DNA from: Rhynchopus euleeides
Lineage: Eukaryota; Euglenozoa; Diplonemea; Diplonemida; Diplonemidae
Length of the DNA stretch: 64,000 nt
Assembly: GCA_963210315.1 (NCBI GenBank)
Contig: OY723284.1
Location: forward strand, 682,001 to 746,000
Direction: 5' to 3'
The notes under the pieces are model-generated. The model had not been told where the DNA came from and made no database searches. It worked only from the letters and a program-made list of their open reading frames with translations. The translations under genes were made by a program, and so were the position numbers. How positions within the stretch are numbered: the first letter of the stretch is position 1; every line of letters begins with the position of its first letter. This document shows, one piece after another, positions 44,438 through 52,975 of this stretch.

Positions 44438-45781
44438 TTACTGATGCTGACTTGCAGCAGCAAGTATCTCGCGGTCACCCTTCAGGCTGTCGTGTGCGTA
44501 CTCGAATGAGAACCCATCTTGTTGAACTGCGGTAAGAACGAACTCACGATCACCCTTCAGGCTGTCGTGTGCGTACTTGAATGACAACCCATTTTTCTGA
44601 ACTGCAGCAAGAACGAACTCACGATCACCCTTCAGGCTGTCGTGTGCGTACTTGAATGAGAACCCATCTTGTTGAACTGCAGTAAGAACGAACTCACGAT
44701 CACCCTTCAGGCTGTCGTGTGCGTACTTGAATGACAACGCATTTTTCTGAACTGCAGCAAGAACGATCTCACGATCACCCTTCAGGCTGTCGTGTGCGTA
44801 CTCGAATGACAACCCATCTTGTTGAACTGCAGCAAGAACGATCTCACGATCACCCTTCAGGCTGTCGTGTGCGTACTCGAATGACAACCCATCTTGTTGA
44901 ACTGCAGTAAGAACGAACTCACGATCACCCTTCAGGCTGTCGTGTGCGTACTTGAATGACAACGCATTTTTCTGAACTGCAGCAAGAACGATCTCACGAT
45001 CACCCTTCAGGCTGTCGTGTGCGTACTCGAATGACAACCCATCTTGTTGAACTGCAGTAAGAACGAACTCACGATCACCCTTCAGGCTGTCGTGTGCGTA
45101 CTCGAATGACAACCCATCTTGTTGAACTGCAGTAAGAACGAACTCACGATCACCCTTCAGGCTGTCGTGTGCGTACTTGAATGACAACCCATCTTGTTGA
45201 ACTGCAGTAAGAACGAACTCACGATCACCCTTCAGGCTGTCGTGTGCGTACTCGAATGAGAACCCATCTTGTTGAACTGCAGTAAGAACGATCTCACGAT
45301 CACCCTTCAGGCTGTCGTGTGCGTACGCCAGATCATTGCCGTTCTGTTGAACTGCTGCATGAACAAGTTCACGATCTCCATTCACGGTGGTGTGTGCATC
45401 TTTTAACCAGGGTTGCGTTCGCCCCCAACCGTCATTGAGTCCGTAAGTTGCTTGAAGGATCTCATCACGTGTCGTCACCCACAGTGGGACCTGCCACAGC
45501 CGCTTCTCCTTCCGGTGAACCGCATCGAGGTGACGGTCGGGACAGAGGGTCACGTCAACCACACACCCGGCTTCGACACCTGCATGGCTGCACAGAGGCT
45601 CGTCGACACACACCGCTTTGCCCCCCACCGACAGATGCACGTCCTCTTCCTCCACACCATCAGGGTAGCGGAAGGTCTCGCGTGCTTCGAGCTTCAGCCT
45701 GTCGGGCTTCTCGTCCATCCCAATGTCTACAGCATGCGTCACGCCTGTCGCCGCATCCGCCAGGAACACCTCCATGACCAT
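44438..45781 (-). CDS. Ubiquitin-like N-terminus plus DUF4116-type 25-residue repeats
   Basis: The protein has 447 residues. Residues 1-80 (EVFLADAATGVTHAVDIG...VHLSVGGKAVCVDEPL) have the length and LxVGGK turn of a ubiquitin-like fold. After a linker (about 80-133), twelve full copies and one partial copy of a 25-residue repeat (DREFVLTAVQQDGLSFKYAH plus DSLKG) follow. The repeats match the DUF4116 pattern abundant in protists, algae and giant viruses; its function is unknown. The repeats differ at few positions (F/I, T/A, QD/KN, G/A, L/F, E/K), and the DNA units are also nearly identical, indicating recent expansion or gene conversion. TTTTCACAG ends 2 nt before the ATG. The C-terminus is truncated within a repeat (REILAAASQHQ). 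Confidence 0.85.
   Translation of the reverse strand: MVMEVFLADAATGVTHAVDIGMDEKPDRLKLEARETFRYPDGVEEEDVHLSVGGKAVCVDEPLCSHAGVEAGCVVDVTLCPDRHLDAVHRKEKRLWQVPLWVTTRDEILQATYGLNDGWGRTQPWLKDAHTTVNGDRELVHAAVQQNGNDLAYAHDSLKGDREIVLTAVQQDGFSFEYAHDSLKGDREFVLTAVQQDGLSFKYAHDSLKGDREFVLTAVQQDGLSFEYAHDSLKGDREFVLTAVQQDGLSFEYAHDSLKGDREIVLAAVQKNALSFKYAHDSLKGDREFVLTAVQQDGLSFEYAHDSLKGDREIVLAAVQQDGLSFEYAHDSLKGDREIVLAAVQKNALSFKYAHDSLKGDREFVLTAVQQDGFSFKYAHDSLKGDREFVLAAVQKNGLSFKYAHDSLKGDREFVLTAVQQDGFSFEYAHDSLKGDREILAAASQHQ
44455..45380 (-). repeat. 75-bp in-frame tandem repeat block
   Basis: About 12.5 units of 75 bp encode the 25-residue DUF4116-like repeats. Units alternate between a CATCTTGTTGAAC and a CATTTTTCTGAAC variant (plus-strand reading), suggesting block duplications of several units. 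Confidence 0.9.
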
Positions 45782-45841
45782 GCCTGTGAAAAGCTAGCAG
45801 CGCCCTGCAGGGTGGTGTGGCTCTGTGTGTGTTGCAATCAA

Positions 45842-46200
45842 TCAGGAGGCTTGCGCCCGCTCAGCGTGTGCATGGTCATAGCACACCCCTGCTCCTTCCG
45901 CTGCTGCAACCTCCTCGTCGCTGCTGGAGCTGTCTGCCACCCAGCCCGTGTGTGCGTGCGCATGTGTCCCCTCCTTCGCACAGCGCCGGCAGCAGTGCGT
46001 CTTGTGCAGCCCGCCGACAGGACGCGTGCACCCATCTGCAGCGCACACAGCAGACTGCCTCGGCTTCTCCACCACAGCGGCATCGGTGTCGGTGTTCGCG
46101 CTGCTGAGATTGCCACTTTGCAACCGCACGGAAAAGAACAGGGGTTTGAAAAAGCCAAGGAGGGGGTCCCACGAGGTGGGTGGGTGGGTGGGTGGGTAGG
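45842..46200 (-). CDS. Possible small Cys/His-rich protein (3' exon)
   Basis: The open frame ends at 45842 and contains CAADGCTRPVGGLHKTHCC then RRCAKEGTHAHAH, a C-x4-C...CCxxC...H pattern resembling short zinc-binding CCxxC/H motifs of protist proteins. An acidic tail (DSSSSDEEVAAAEGAG) follows. The 5' limit is uncertain: the upstream part of the frame is low complexity (PTHPP), and an AG acceptor after a T/C-rich stretch near 46140 could begin this exon. Codon composition fits the neighbours. The function is unknown. Confidence 0.4.
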
Positions 46201-46959
46201 TGGGGTGGCTATGCCGGCGGACTCTCGGCCTCAAGCACGCTGCTGCTGTGCTGCCCCCTTCCCCCTTGAGCCACCCTCTCACGCTCTTCCCAGCACCGAC
46301 CCCCAGAACCACTTGCACCACCATGTGTGTACAGCACAGAAGGCGCCAGAACCCGAACTCTCTGAGTGCAAGGCTGCCCCCCCCCCCTCCCCACTAACAC
46401 CCACTGGCAGGCAGGCGTCATCACCCACACGGTAGCCGAGTCAGAGTTTTGACCGGGCCTGGCCCTGGTCAACACAATGGGCCTGGTTCGTGACCTGGTC
46501 GTGACCAGGGTCACAAGGCAAAATAGCAATAATATAAATCACTAAATAACCACCGCGAGGGCTGCAGATTTAGCCGCATAGGGCTCTAGATTTCTTTTGA
46601 TGGATGGTCTGTAGGGAGGGGGAGGTCCTGAAATTCTCTGCGCCATTGTTTTGGGCTCGACGACCAACAGACTTTGCCGACCGTGACGCACGCATTGCCG
46701 CTCGAAAGTGCCTTCTTCTTACACAGCATAAGATAAGGGAGAAAAAAAACCCCCCCCCCTCAACCTCAGTAAGTAAGGACATTTCCTACTCCACAATACG
46801 AACCCCAAAGCGCCCAAACCGGACCCGCCCGGGGGGAGACAGCATACACTACTCTATACACTACTCTATACACCTTTGGAAAGACAGGCCTCCCCCCCCC
46901 CCTCCACCCCCCACACTCTAGAATACTACAACACCACCCCACCCCACCCCACCCCACGT
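46201..46959. other. Intergenic region, no gene recognised
   Basis: It contains GGTGGGT tandem repeats (46178-46205), an inverted motif around CCTGGTCGTGACCAGGG (46493-46510) and homopolymer C/A tracts. A short duplication of ATACACTACTCT lies at about 46842-46866. A short CCCCA repeat at about 46935-46958 ends at the coiled-coil gene stop. Confidence 0.45.
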
Positions 46960-48045
46960 CTACCGGGGTGACAGCGGAGGAGGCGAGAGCGCAGCACCAT
47001 AGGACAGCCCAGGGGATGCACTGCGCGAACGCAGGGCGCTCCGCAGCGCGGGGCTCCGCCCCGCGGCAACCTCTAGCGCCAGGTCGGACAGCTGGGGGGA
47101 TGTGACGCTGTGCTCGACGTAGCTGCGGCAGGCGTCCTCCTCGCTGCCTAGCAGTCGGCGGTACAGCGGCGCTCGGATGGGCGGCGGGGGCGGCGGGCTG
47201 TGCACCTGGGGGAACGTCACATCCCTCCTCCGGGCGGACGCATCCACCGCCGCAGCGACGGTGCTGAAGTGCTTCGCCTCCCGAGCCGCGTCGCGCTGCA
47301 CCAGACGCACCGCCTTCCTTTCCACTCGCAGACGGTCCTCCTCCCTGTCGCGCCTGTCCAGCCGCATCCGCAGCGCCAGCCGGGCCTGCTCACTCCTCAG
47401 CGCCGCAGCCAGGGCACCCCTCTCTGCTTCGCACTCGCGTGCCAGCTTGCGCTGCGCCCAATCCAGCTGCTTCTGATGTGCGGTGTAGGCCTGCTCCTCA
47501 CCCTCGCGTGCTGCGGCGTGTGCGACACGGAGGCGCTGCCCCGCCTGGGTGGCACACCTGCTGGCATGCTCTGCGAGGCTGCGCTCCTGCTTGTAGTGCG
47601 ACACCTCCCACTCCAGCTTGGAGCGGGTCGTCTCGCGTGCTACATCGGCGTGGAGGTCGGAGGCCCACTTTGCCTCGCAGCGCTGCTCGCGCAGCGCGTG
47701 GTTGCGTTTGCTGAAGCGCATGGTGGTGGTGGCAGCAACCTTCTGCGCCGCCAGCTGCTGCTTCGCAGCACGGCCCGTCGTGCCCAGAAGCTCCTTCGCG
47801 CGGGTGGCAGTGGCAGCACGCTCCTGCGAGACGTTGCGGAGCAAGCGCTCGCTGTGGCGTGAGGCGTCTAGGCGTGTGGCCATCTCCTTGTTGGCATAGC
47901 CGGTGCGGAGGCGCGACTCCAGCTCGCGGAGCTGCCGGGAGCAGCGCCCCCCGAACTCTGCGGGAGTTTCGGCGCTGCGGCTGCGGCGGCTGACATAGGC
48001 GGTGGATGCGGCACCGCCGCACAGCCCGCTGGCAATACTGTTCAT
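46960..48045 (-). CDS. Coiled-coil protein of unknown function
   Basis: The protein has 361 residues, mostly helical and Arg/Ala/Glu-rich from about 30 to 270 (repeated REQRCEAKW, RDREEDRLRVERKAVRL). A C-terminal Pro-rich stretch PPPPPPIRAPLYRRLLGS and Ser-rich tail follow. No membrane segment or catalytic motif is seen. The amino-acid pattern is similar to flagellar or cytoskeletal coiled-coil proteins, but no family is recognised. A pyrimidine tract with CACGCAG lies about 37 nt before the ATG. A 5-codon upstream frame (MLLAG) overlaps the start codon and might lower translation. Confidence 0.65.
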   Translation of the reverse strand: MNSIASGLCGGAASTAYVSRRSRSAETPAEFGGRCSRQLRELESRLRTGYANKEMATRLDASRHSERLLRNVSQERAATATRAKELLGTTGRAAKQQLAAQKVAATTTMRFSKRNHALREQRCEAKWASDLHADVARETTRSKLEWEVSHYKQERSLAEHASRCATQAGQRLRVAHAAAREGEEQAYTAHQKQLDWAQRKLARECEAERGALAAALRSEQARLALRMRLDRRDREEDRLRVERKAVRLVQRDAAREAKHFSTVAAAVDASARRRDVTFPQVHSPPPPPPIRAPLYRRLLGSEEDACRSYVEHSVTSPQLSDLALEVAAGRSPALRSALRSRSASPGLSYGAALSPPPLSPR

Positions 48046-49221
48046 CCCGCCAGCAGCATCGTCGGCGCGGGGTGTCGCAGCCTGCGTGTGGGGGTGGGGG
48101 TGGTGGCGGTGGCAGATTCTTCGAATGATATCATCGCCAGCCCCCCAGGGGCAGCGGCATCAGGCTCGCTGGGCAGGGGCACGACACGCAGTGGGGCAAG
48201 TTGGGTGTGGAAAGGGGTGGGGTGGTGGGCCATTGCCAGGCAGAGCATCTCGTTTTTGTTTGGCAGCGACAACCGCGAGCTTGGCTATGGCTATGCCACA
48301 GATCTTGACATCCTTTTAGAATGGCTGCGGGGGAGGGTGAGGGTGGGGGGTGGTGAGGGTGGATCCTTCGCGGGAGTGCTGGGTATGGGTTGGCGGACTT
48401 CCAGCGGAGCATCCTCTCCCACAAAAATGGGAGAACGCGCCACACCCTCAGAGAAGCACCGCTTCAGGTTCCCCCGCGAAGGATCACCGCCACCCCCTCC
48501 CCGGGTTCCTCGCCTTCCCTTTGCAAGGTTCAATAACCTACGATCTAATCCATCCAGACAGCTATGTGAGGGCGTCTAATGTTCGGGATTTCAGGAAAAA
48601 CTGCTTGAATTCCCCCCCCCCCCCTCGTCTCCCCTCCTGGGCACCCCAGTGCACACAGCGGGCAGTGTTATGACGGCGGATCGCCAAAAAAAAATATCGG
48701 CCGCACTAACCACCAGGCGTCAAGAAGAACGAATCTTCCCGAAGCCTGTTTTGACACGTTACCTTTTCTGAACCAAACACAGGCATGGCTACCAACACCC
48801 ACCCCACACACACACACACCGCACGAACCACACACTGAGAGCCATCTCACACCAAAACGCTAGAAATGGAAATATGCCGTCATCCCGCCTCTGCTCTCCG
48901 CTCCCTCCCATGCGACCCCTTCTGATATGATCTCTGCGGTGCCGGCAATCAGCAGCCTGGCACATAGCACGGTGTGCTTTGTTCGGCCAATTCTCCTCCT
49001 CCTCGCAGCCTGCCACCCCCACACCCCACCCCCACCCTTCCCCGAGCGAGTCCCACTGCTGTTTCGGCTAACCTTCAATGAATGTCTGGCCACAGGGGTG
49101 AGTCTTACCTGCCCCCCCCCCCCCCACCCCCGATACCCTTCACAAAGCCCCAGCGTGTGCGACACTGTGTATAGTTTTGAGAAAACATCATCCACCCCTC
49201 CCCCACCCACCCCCGACACGG
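48046..49221. other. Intergenic region between two minus-strand genes
   Basis: No gene is supported. An inverted pair GGATCCTTCGCGGG (about 48361) / CCCGCGAAGGATC (about 48473) could form a hairpin with a loop near 100 nt. Poly-C runs occur at 48610 and 49111, and a (CA)n run at about 48800. Confidence 0.45.
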
Positions 49222-51471
49222 TCACCCCACCCGAGCGGCGACCAGGCGAGCCCTCTTTTTCACAGGAAGCGGCGCATCGGCTCCGCGGCTGTCTTCAGAC
49301 CCGCTCCGGCTCCCGCAGGGGAATTCCACTTTGGATGCTTCCTGTGCCTTGAGGCGTTCCTGGGCAGCAGACAAGACGTCGCGCCACGGTTCCCCGAGGC
49401 GGAAGAGGAGGATGCTGTTCAGCCTGTCTGTCGCAGCTGCGGTCTGCCCTGCCTGAACCAGGTCACGGCAGATCCGGTACGCAACGTTGCAGTCATTGTG
49501 ATAGGGGTAGAGCAGGGTGCACGACACAAAGTAGGGCGCGTAGTCACGATGCAGCATTGCAAAGGCTTCGAGGCTTTCGAACAGCTCCGCACATCGCGTC
49601 AGGATTGCAAGCTCATAGATGCGGTTCAAAATCTCGGCATCCGACGAAAGCCCAGGAATACTGGGGAGCAGCGACGCGATGCTCGCAACCTCACTTGCAG
49701 CCATCGGCACCCTGAGGGGCGCTGGTGCCTCTCTCCCTTCCGCGCATGCCCCATCCGTCGCAGAGACATAAGCCTCGCGGAAGGCAATGAGCCTGTCCAG
49801 GAGAATCGCCATCTTTTCGAAGAGCAGGGTGCCCTTCAGCGCCCACTTCCGCAGCGCCTCGATGCGGCGCTTTCCGCTGAGGTTCACCACCCGCTCGATA
49901 TCGCGCAGGGGGACCGCGAGCTTCTTCTTCACCCCATCCTCATCCGAGAGGGTGACGCGGAGGCCTGGAGAGAGGTCGGTGCTGGCAACCCACCCGCGTA
50001 TTGTATAGTATGGGATGTTGCTGGCTGCCCTCCCGAGGGTTTTGTGGCTGTGCCTCGCATAGAAGAGGGCAAAGGCCTCCGTAGTGACACCGCCGCTGTG
50101 GCGCTCCAGCCAGGCACGGATGAACTCGTCGAAGGACTCCAGGTCAGGGTACTGCAGCATCAGCTTGACCAGAATGAGAAACCCTTTGCTCCGCACGACG
50201 CGGTAGTCACCTGAGGAGACGGAGACACCAGATGTGTTGATGGAGGAGACGCTCGCCTCGGCCAGCCCCTCCGCAATGACAGACCTGAGGAGGTATTGCG
50301 TGCGGCTCTCGTCGGGGCACTGCCCCAGGGCGAGCTGTAGCACGCGGAGCTCGCAGAAGACGGCAAACGCCTCGTCCAGCCAGAAGTCGTCCTGATTCAG
50401 CCCCTTGATCCGGTTGCCGAACCACTCGTGGCACATCTCGTGGGCCAGGATCAGCACAGCGAGGCTGAACTTCCCCAGCCCGACGGTGCTGACCCCTGCG
50501 ACCATGCTCTCGTTGAGGAGGCACCCTGAGTAGACGGACAGCCCCTGCATTGTCCAGCCGGGGTGGATGGCGACGATGCTGTAGCTCTCGAAGGGGATGT
50601 CCCCGAAGAGGGCGAGGATCCCCTCCAGCAGGCTGGCGACCACATCCGTGAAGCTCTCGTCTATGGGGAAGAAGGGCGTTTCGGTTCCCGGGCGGCACTG
50701 CACGACCAGGTGCACGGGGATGGGGTCCGTGATGATGGTGTGGTACCGCAGGTTTTTCGCAATCAGAACCCCCAGCGCGGAGGGGACCAGCCGTGGGGCG
50801 GAGAAGCGGAACAGCTGTCGCATGCACTGCCCGCACTGCGTGGGGACCGGTGCCTCCAGCAGAGGGGATGACACGTAGGCGCCGTAGCCCTGGGGGACAC
50901 ACACCTGGACATGCCAGTCGCCGCGCTGATCGACGGTGTCGACATAAGGGAGCAGGCACATCTGCCCGGAGTTCCCCCCGGCGCTGTGCAGGAAGGAGCG
51001 AGATGCCCACCACTGCAGAGCGTCCTCCAGCTGCTTGGTGTCCTGCTGTGTACGGTCTTCCGTGCGGTAGAGGGGGAGCTCAAACTTCACCCGGATGCGC
51101 TGCGTGTCGCGGGTGACCTGAACATGCACTTTTGCATCGGCAAATTCATAACGGAGTTTGCCACGGAGGGTGCAGTAAGGCGGTGTGCAGCAGCCGTAGT
51201 AACGCCTGTGCGGCCCCTTACGGTGGGAGCACCTGACGCTGCAGTCGGGTGAGGAAGAGTCTGCCTCCTGCAGGTCGGCACCGTCCTTGATGCTATATAT
51301 TTCAAAGATCTCGAGCCCGAGCATGTCGAGCGCCACTGTTCTCGCACCGTCATCCTCCCAGCACAGCGTGTAGTCGACTGTGGCACGGACGGTGCTGCAC
51401 CGCTCGCTGAAACAGAGCACCGCATCATACCGCACCACGCGCACCACCCCGTCGTTGCACTCCGCAGCCAT
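49222..51471 (-). CDS. M1-family metallopeptidase-like protein (TAF2-like architecture)
   Basis: The protein has 749 residues, starting at MAAECNDGVV. The zinc site is complete: HEMCH at 344-348, then 18 residues and Glu367 in WLDEAFAVF, i.e. HExxHx18E with the WFGN motif of M1 peptidases. The usual GAMEN exopeptidase signature is replaced by GWTMQGLSVYSG, so substrate N-terminus recognition may differ or be lost. The N-terminal half is beta-rich with a Cys cluster (CSVRCSHRK...CCTPPYC). The layout, including an FFPIDESF...FGDIPFESYSIV region, recalls TAF2, the M1-like subunit of TFIID, but TAF2 normally lacks the zinc site. It could be a true aminopeptidase, or a TAF2 ortholog with retained ligands. 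The C-terminal 250 residues are helical. Confidence 0.75.
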   Translation of the reverse strand: MAAECNDGVVRVVRYDAVLCFSERCSTVRATVDYTLCWEDDGARTVALDMLGLEIFEIYSIKDGADLQEADSSSPDCSVRCSHRKGPHRRYYGCCTPPYCTLRGKLRYEFADAKVHVQVTRDTQRIRVKFELPLYRTEDRTQQDTKQLEDALQWWASRSFLHSAGGNSGQMCLLPYVDTVDQRGDWHVQVCVPQGYGAYVSSPLLEAPVPTQCGQCMRQLFRFSAPRLVPSALGVLIAKNLRYHTIITDPIPVHLVVQCRPGTETPFFPIDESFTDVVASLLEGILALFGDIPFESYSIVAIHPGWTMQGLSVYSGCLLNESMVAGVSTVGLGKFSLAVLILAHEMCHEWFGNRIKGLNQDDFWLDEAFAVFCELRVLQLALGQCPDESRTQYLLRSVIAEGLAEASVSSINTSGVSVSSGDYRVVRSKGFLILVKLMLQYPDLESFDEFIRAWLERHSGGVTTEAFALFYARHSHKTLGRAASNIPYYTIRGWVASTDLSPGLRVTLSDEDGVKKKLAVPLRDIERVVNLSGKRRIEALRKWALKGTLLFEKMAILLDRLIAFREAYVSATDGACAEGREAPAPLRVPMAASEVASIASLLPSIPGLSSDAEILNRIYELAILTRCAELFESLEAFAMLHRDYAPYFVSCTLLYPYHNDCNVAYRICRDLVQAGQTAAATDRLNSILLFRLGEPWRDVLSAAQERLKAQEASKVEFPCGSRSGSEDSRGADAPLPVKKRARLVAARVG

Positions 51472-52975
51472 GGCACGGCGGGGGTGATGGTGGTGGCGGG
51501 TGAGTGCGGCAGGGCTCTGCTCCAGAGCGTAGGGAGGGGTCCGCCCCAGCACCCAGCACCAGGCTGAGCTGTGTTACCGGTGGGGGGTCATGTGTAGCGT
51601 GCGCGGGTGGGTGGGGGGGCGCTGTGTGGCGGCAGCCCCCCCGCACCTGGGCAGGGGGAGGGGGCGGTGGGTGGGTGGGTGGGTGTGAAACAACAAACAT
51701 GCACCTCCTGACACCTCGGGGACGGCCCCTGTGCCCCTGTGCAAAGAAGAGCCAAGAGGACGCGCTGAAATGCACGAACCCCACGGTTGACGACTCATCA
51801 AGAAGCACGCGGGAGCCCCAGGGCAAACTAGCAATAAACGGGGCACCCGTCTCCTATTAGATGCAGAAATCATCATCATATGCAGCATTGCAACAGGGCA
51901 GCGAGAGGGGAGGGGGGAGCGAGGGGTCTTGTCCGTGACAGCACAGATTCACAGCAGCACGGAAGTGCAGCCCGCCGCAGTGCGGCTTTTTCAGAGGCAA
52001 GTGGATGGCAACTGGCTGCCAAATGGTGAGGCACCGGAAGATGCCTCATACCTCATAAACTTCGCTTGGGCACCGGAGGTGCAGAAGGAGGGGGGGAGAG
52101 CAGGAGGAGGCGTTCACGTGCTCTCTCTCTCTTCCCATCCCCTCTTTTTGTATCATCTGGCCATAGCATGCCTACACAAGAAATACACAGCTCAGAAATC
52201 GTACTCCTTTCGCCTTGATGTAGACACCTCGTCCGGCAACTGTGGGAAAACAGTTCCGGGATACTTTTTGTTGAGGCCCTGTGAGGTGGCATGAAGGTGC
52301 TAATCCCAAAGCTCCAGTCGTCCGATTTCCTTTGTTACTTCGCGGCCTCGATACGCTTCGTCGCTCGTAACTAGTGAAAAGAACACTCTGAAACCGAATA
52401 TCACGAGAGAGAAGGTGCCAATCGCGAGATAGTTCGCACCAGCAAAAAAAATACTCGTGGCCTGAAAAAGAGAGCGGGGTGGTGGTGGTGGTGGGGACAG
52501 GGCCGCCACAACTGACTGACACTTTCGCGCGAGTCGTGTGCGCGTTGGCTAACTAACAGAGGGAGGAAAGGGGAGGGCCTTTGCTCGACGTGCGTAGTGA
52601 GTAGCGACCGCCCTTTCAAGGCGGCACTGGCACAGTTTCGACAACAGAATGAAGGCATTACCGCACCCTGGGACTGATTCAGGGCAAAAAAAATTGGCAA
52701 AAAAATGGGTCAGACCGTAAGGTCGCCCAGAGGAGGCAACCACACACCACACATGCATGCATCATTTTTGGATTGGTGCACAGAGCACACTGATCGTGCG
52801 ATCCCCACTGTAAATACACTTTTCATACTGCAGACTGTTGGGGGGAGGAGGGGACACTGTCGAACAAAGGGGGTGGGGGGGGCAAGAATCTATGTTTCCG
52901 GCAATGGTTCGCTTGTGTTTCCCGCAAACTTCCGTTCTGCCTTTTTCCCCTCCCCCCCCCCTTTTTTTTGACTGA
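51472..52975. other. Intergenic region with a decayed J-type repeat
   Basis: No gene is supported. A segment at about 52185-52385, read on the minus strand, matches parts of elements J1/J2 (GGAGTACGATTT, CCACAGTT, the GGAACTGTT core). GGTGGTGGTG-type low complexity occurs at about 52480-52495. The 5' leader of the M1-like gene is at the left edge and the 3' region of the kinase gene at the right edge. Confidence 0.5.
52185..52385 (-). repeat. Diverged fragment related to elements J1/J2
   Basis: On the minus strand it shares with 6820-6965 the sequence around CTGTT(C/T)TCCCACAGTT, GTGT(A/C)TACA, and AAAGGAGTACGATTT. The ends with CCGTAAACGG are not found here, so it is a fragment. Confidence 0.6.
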
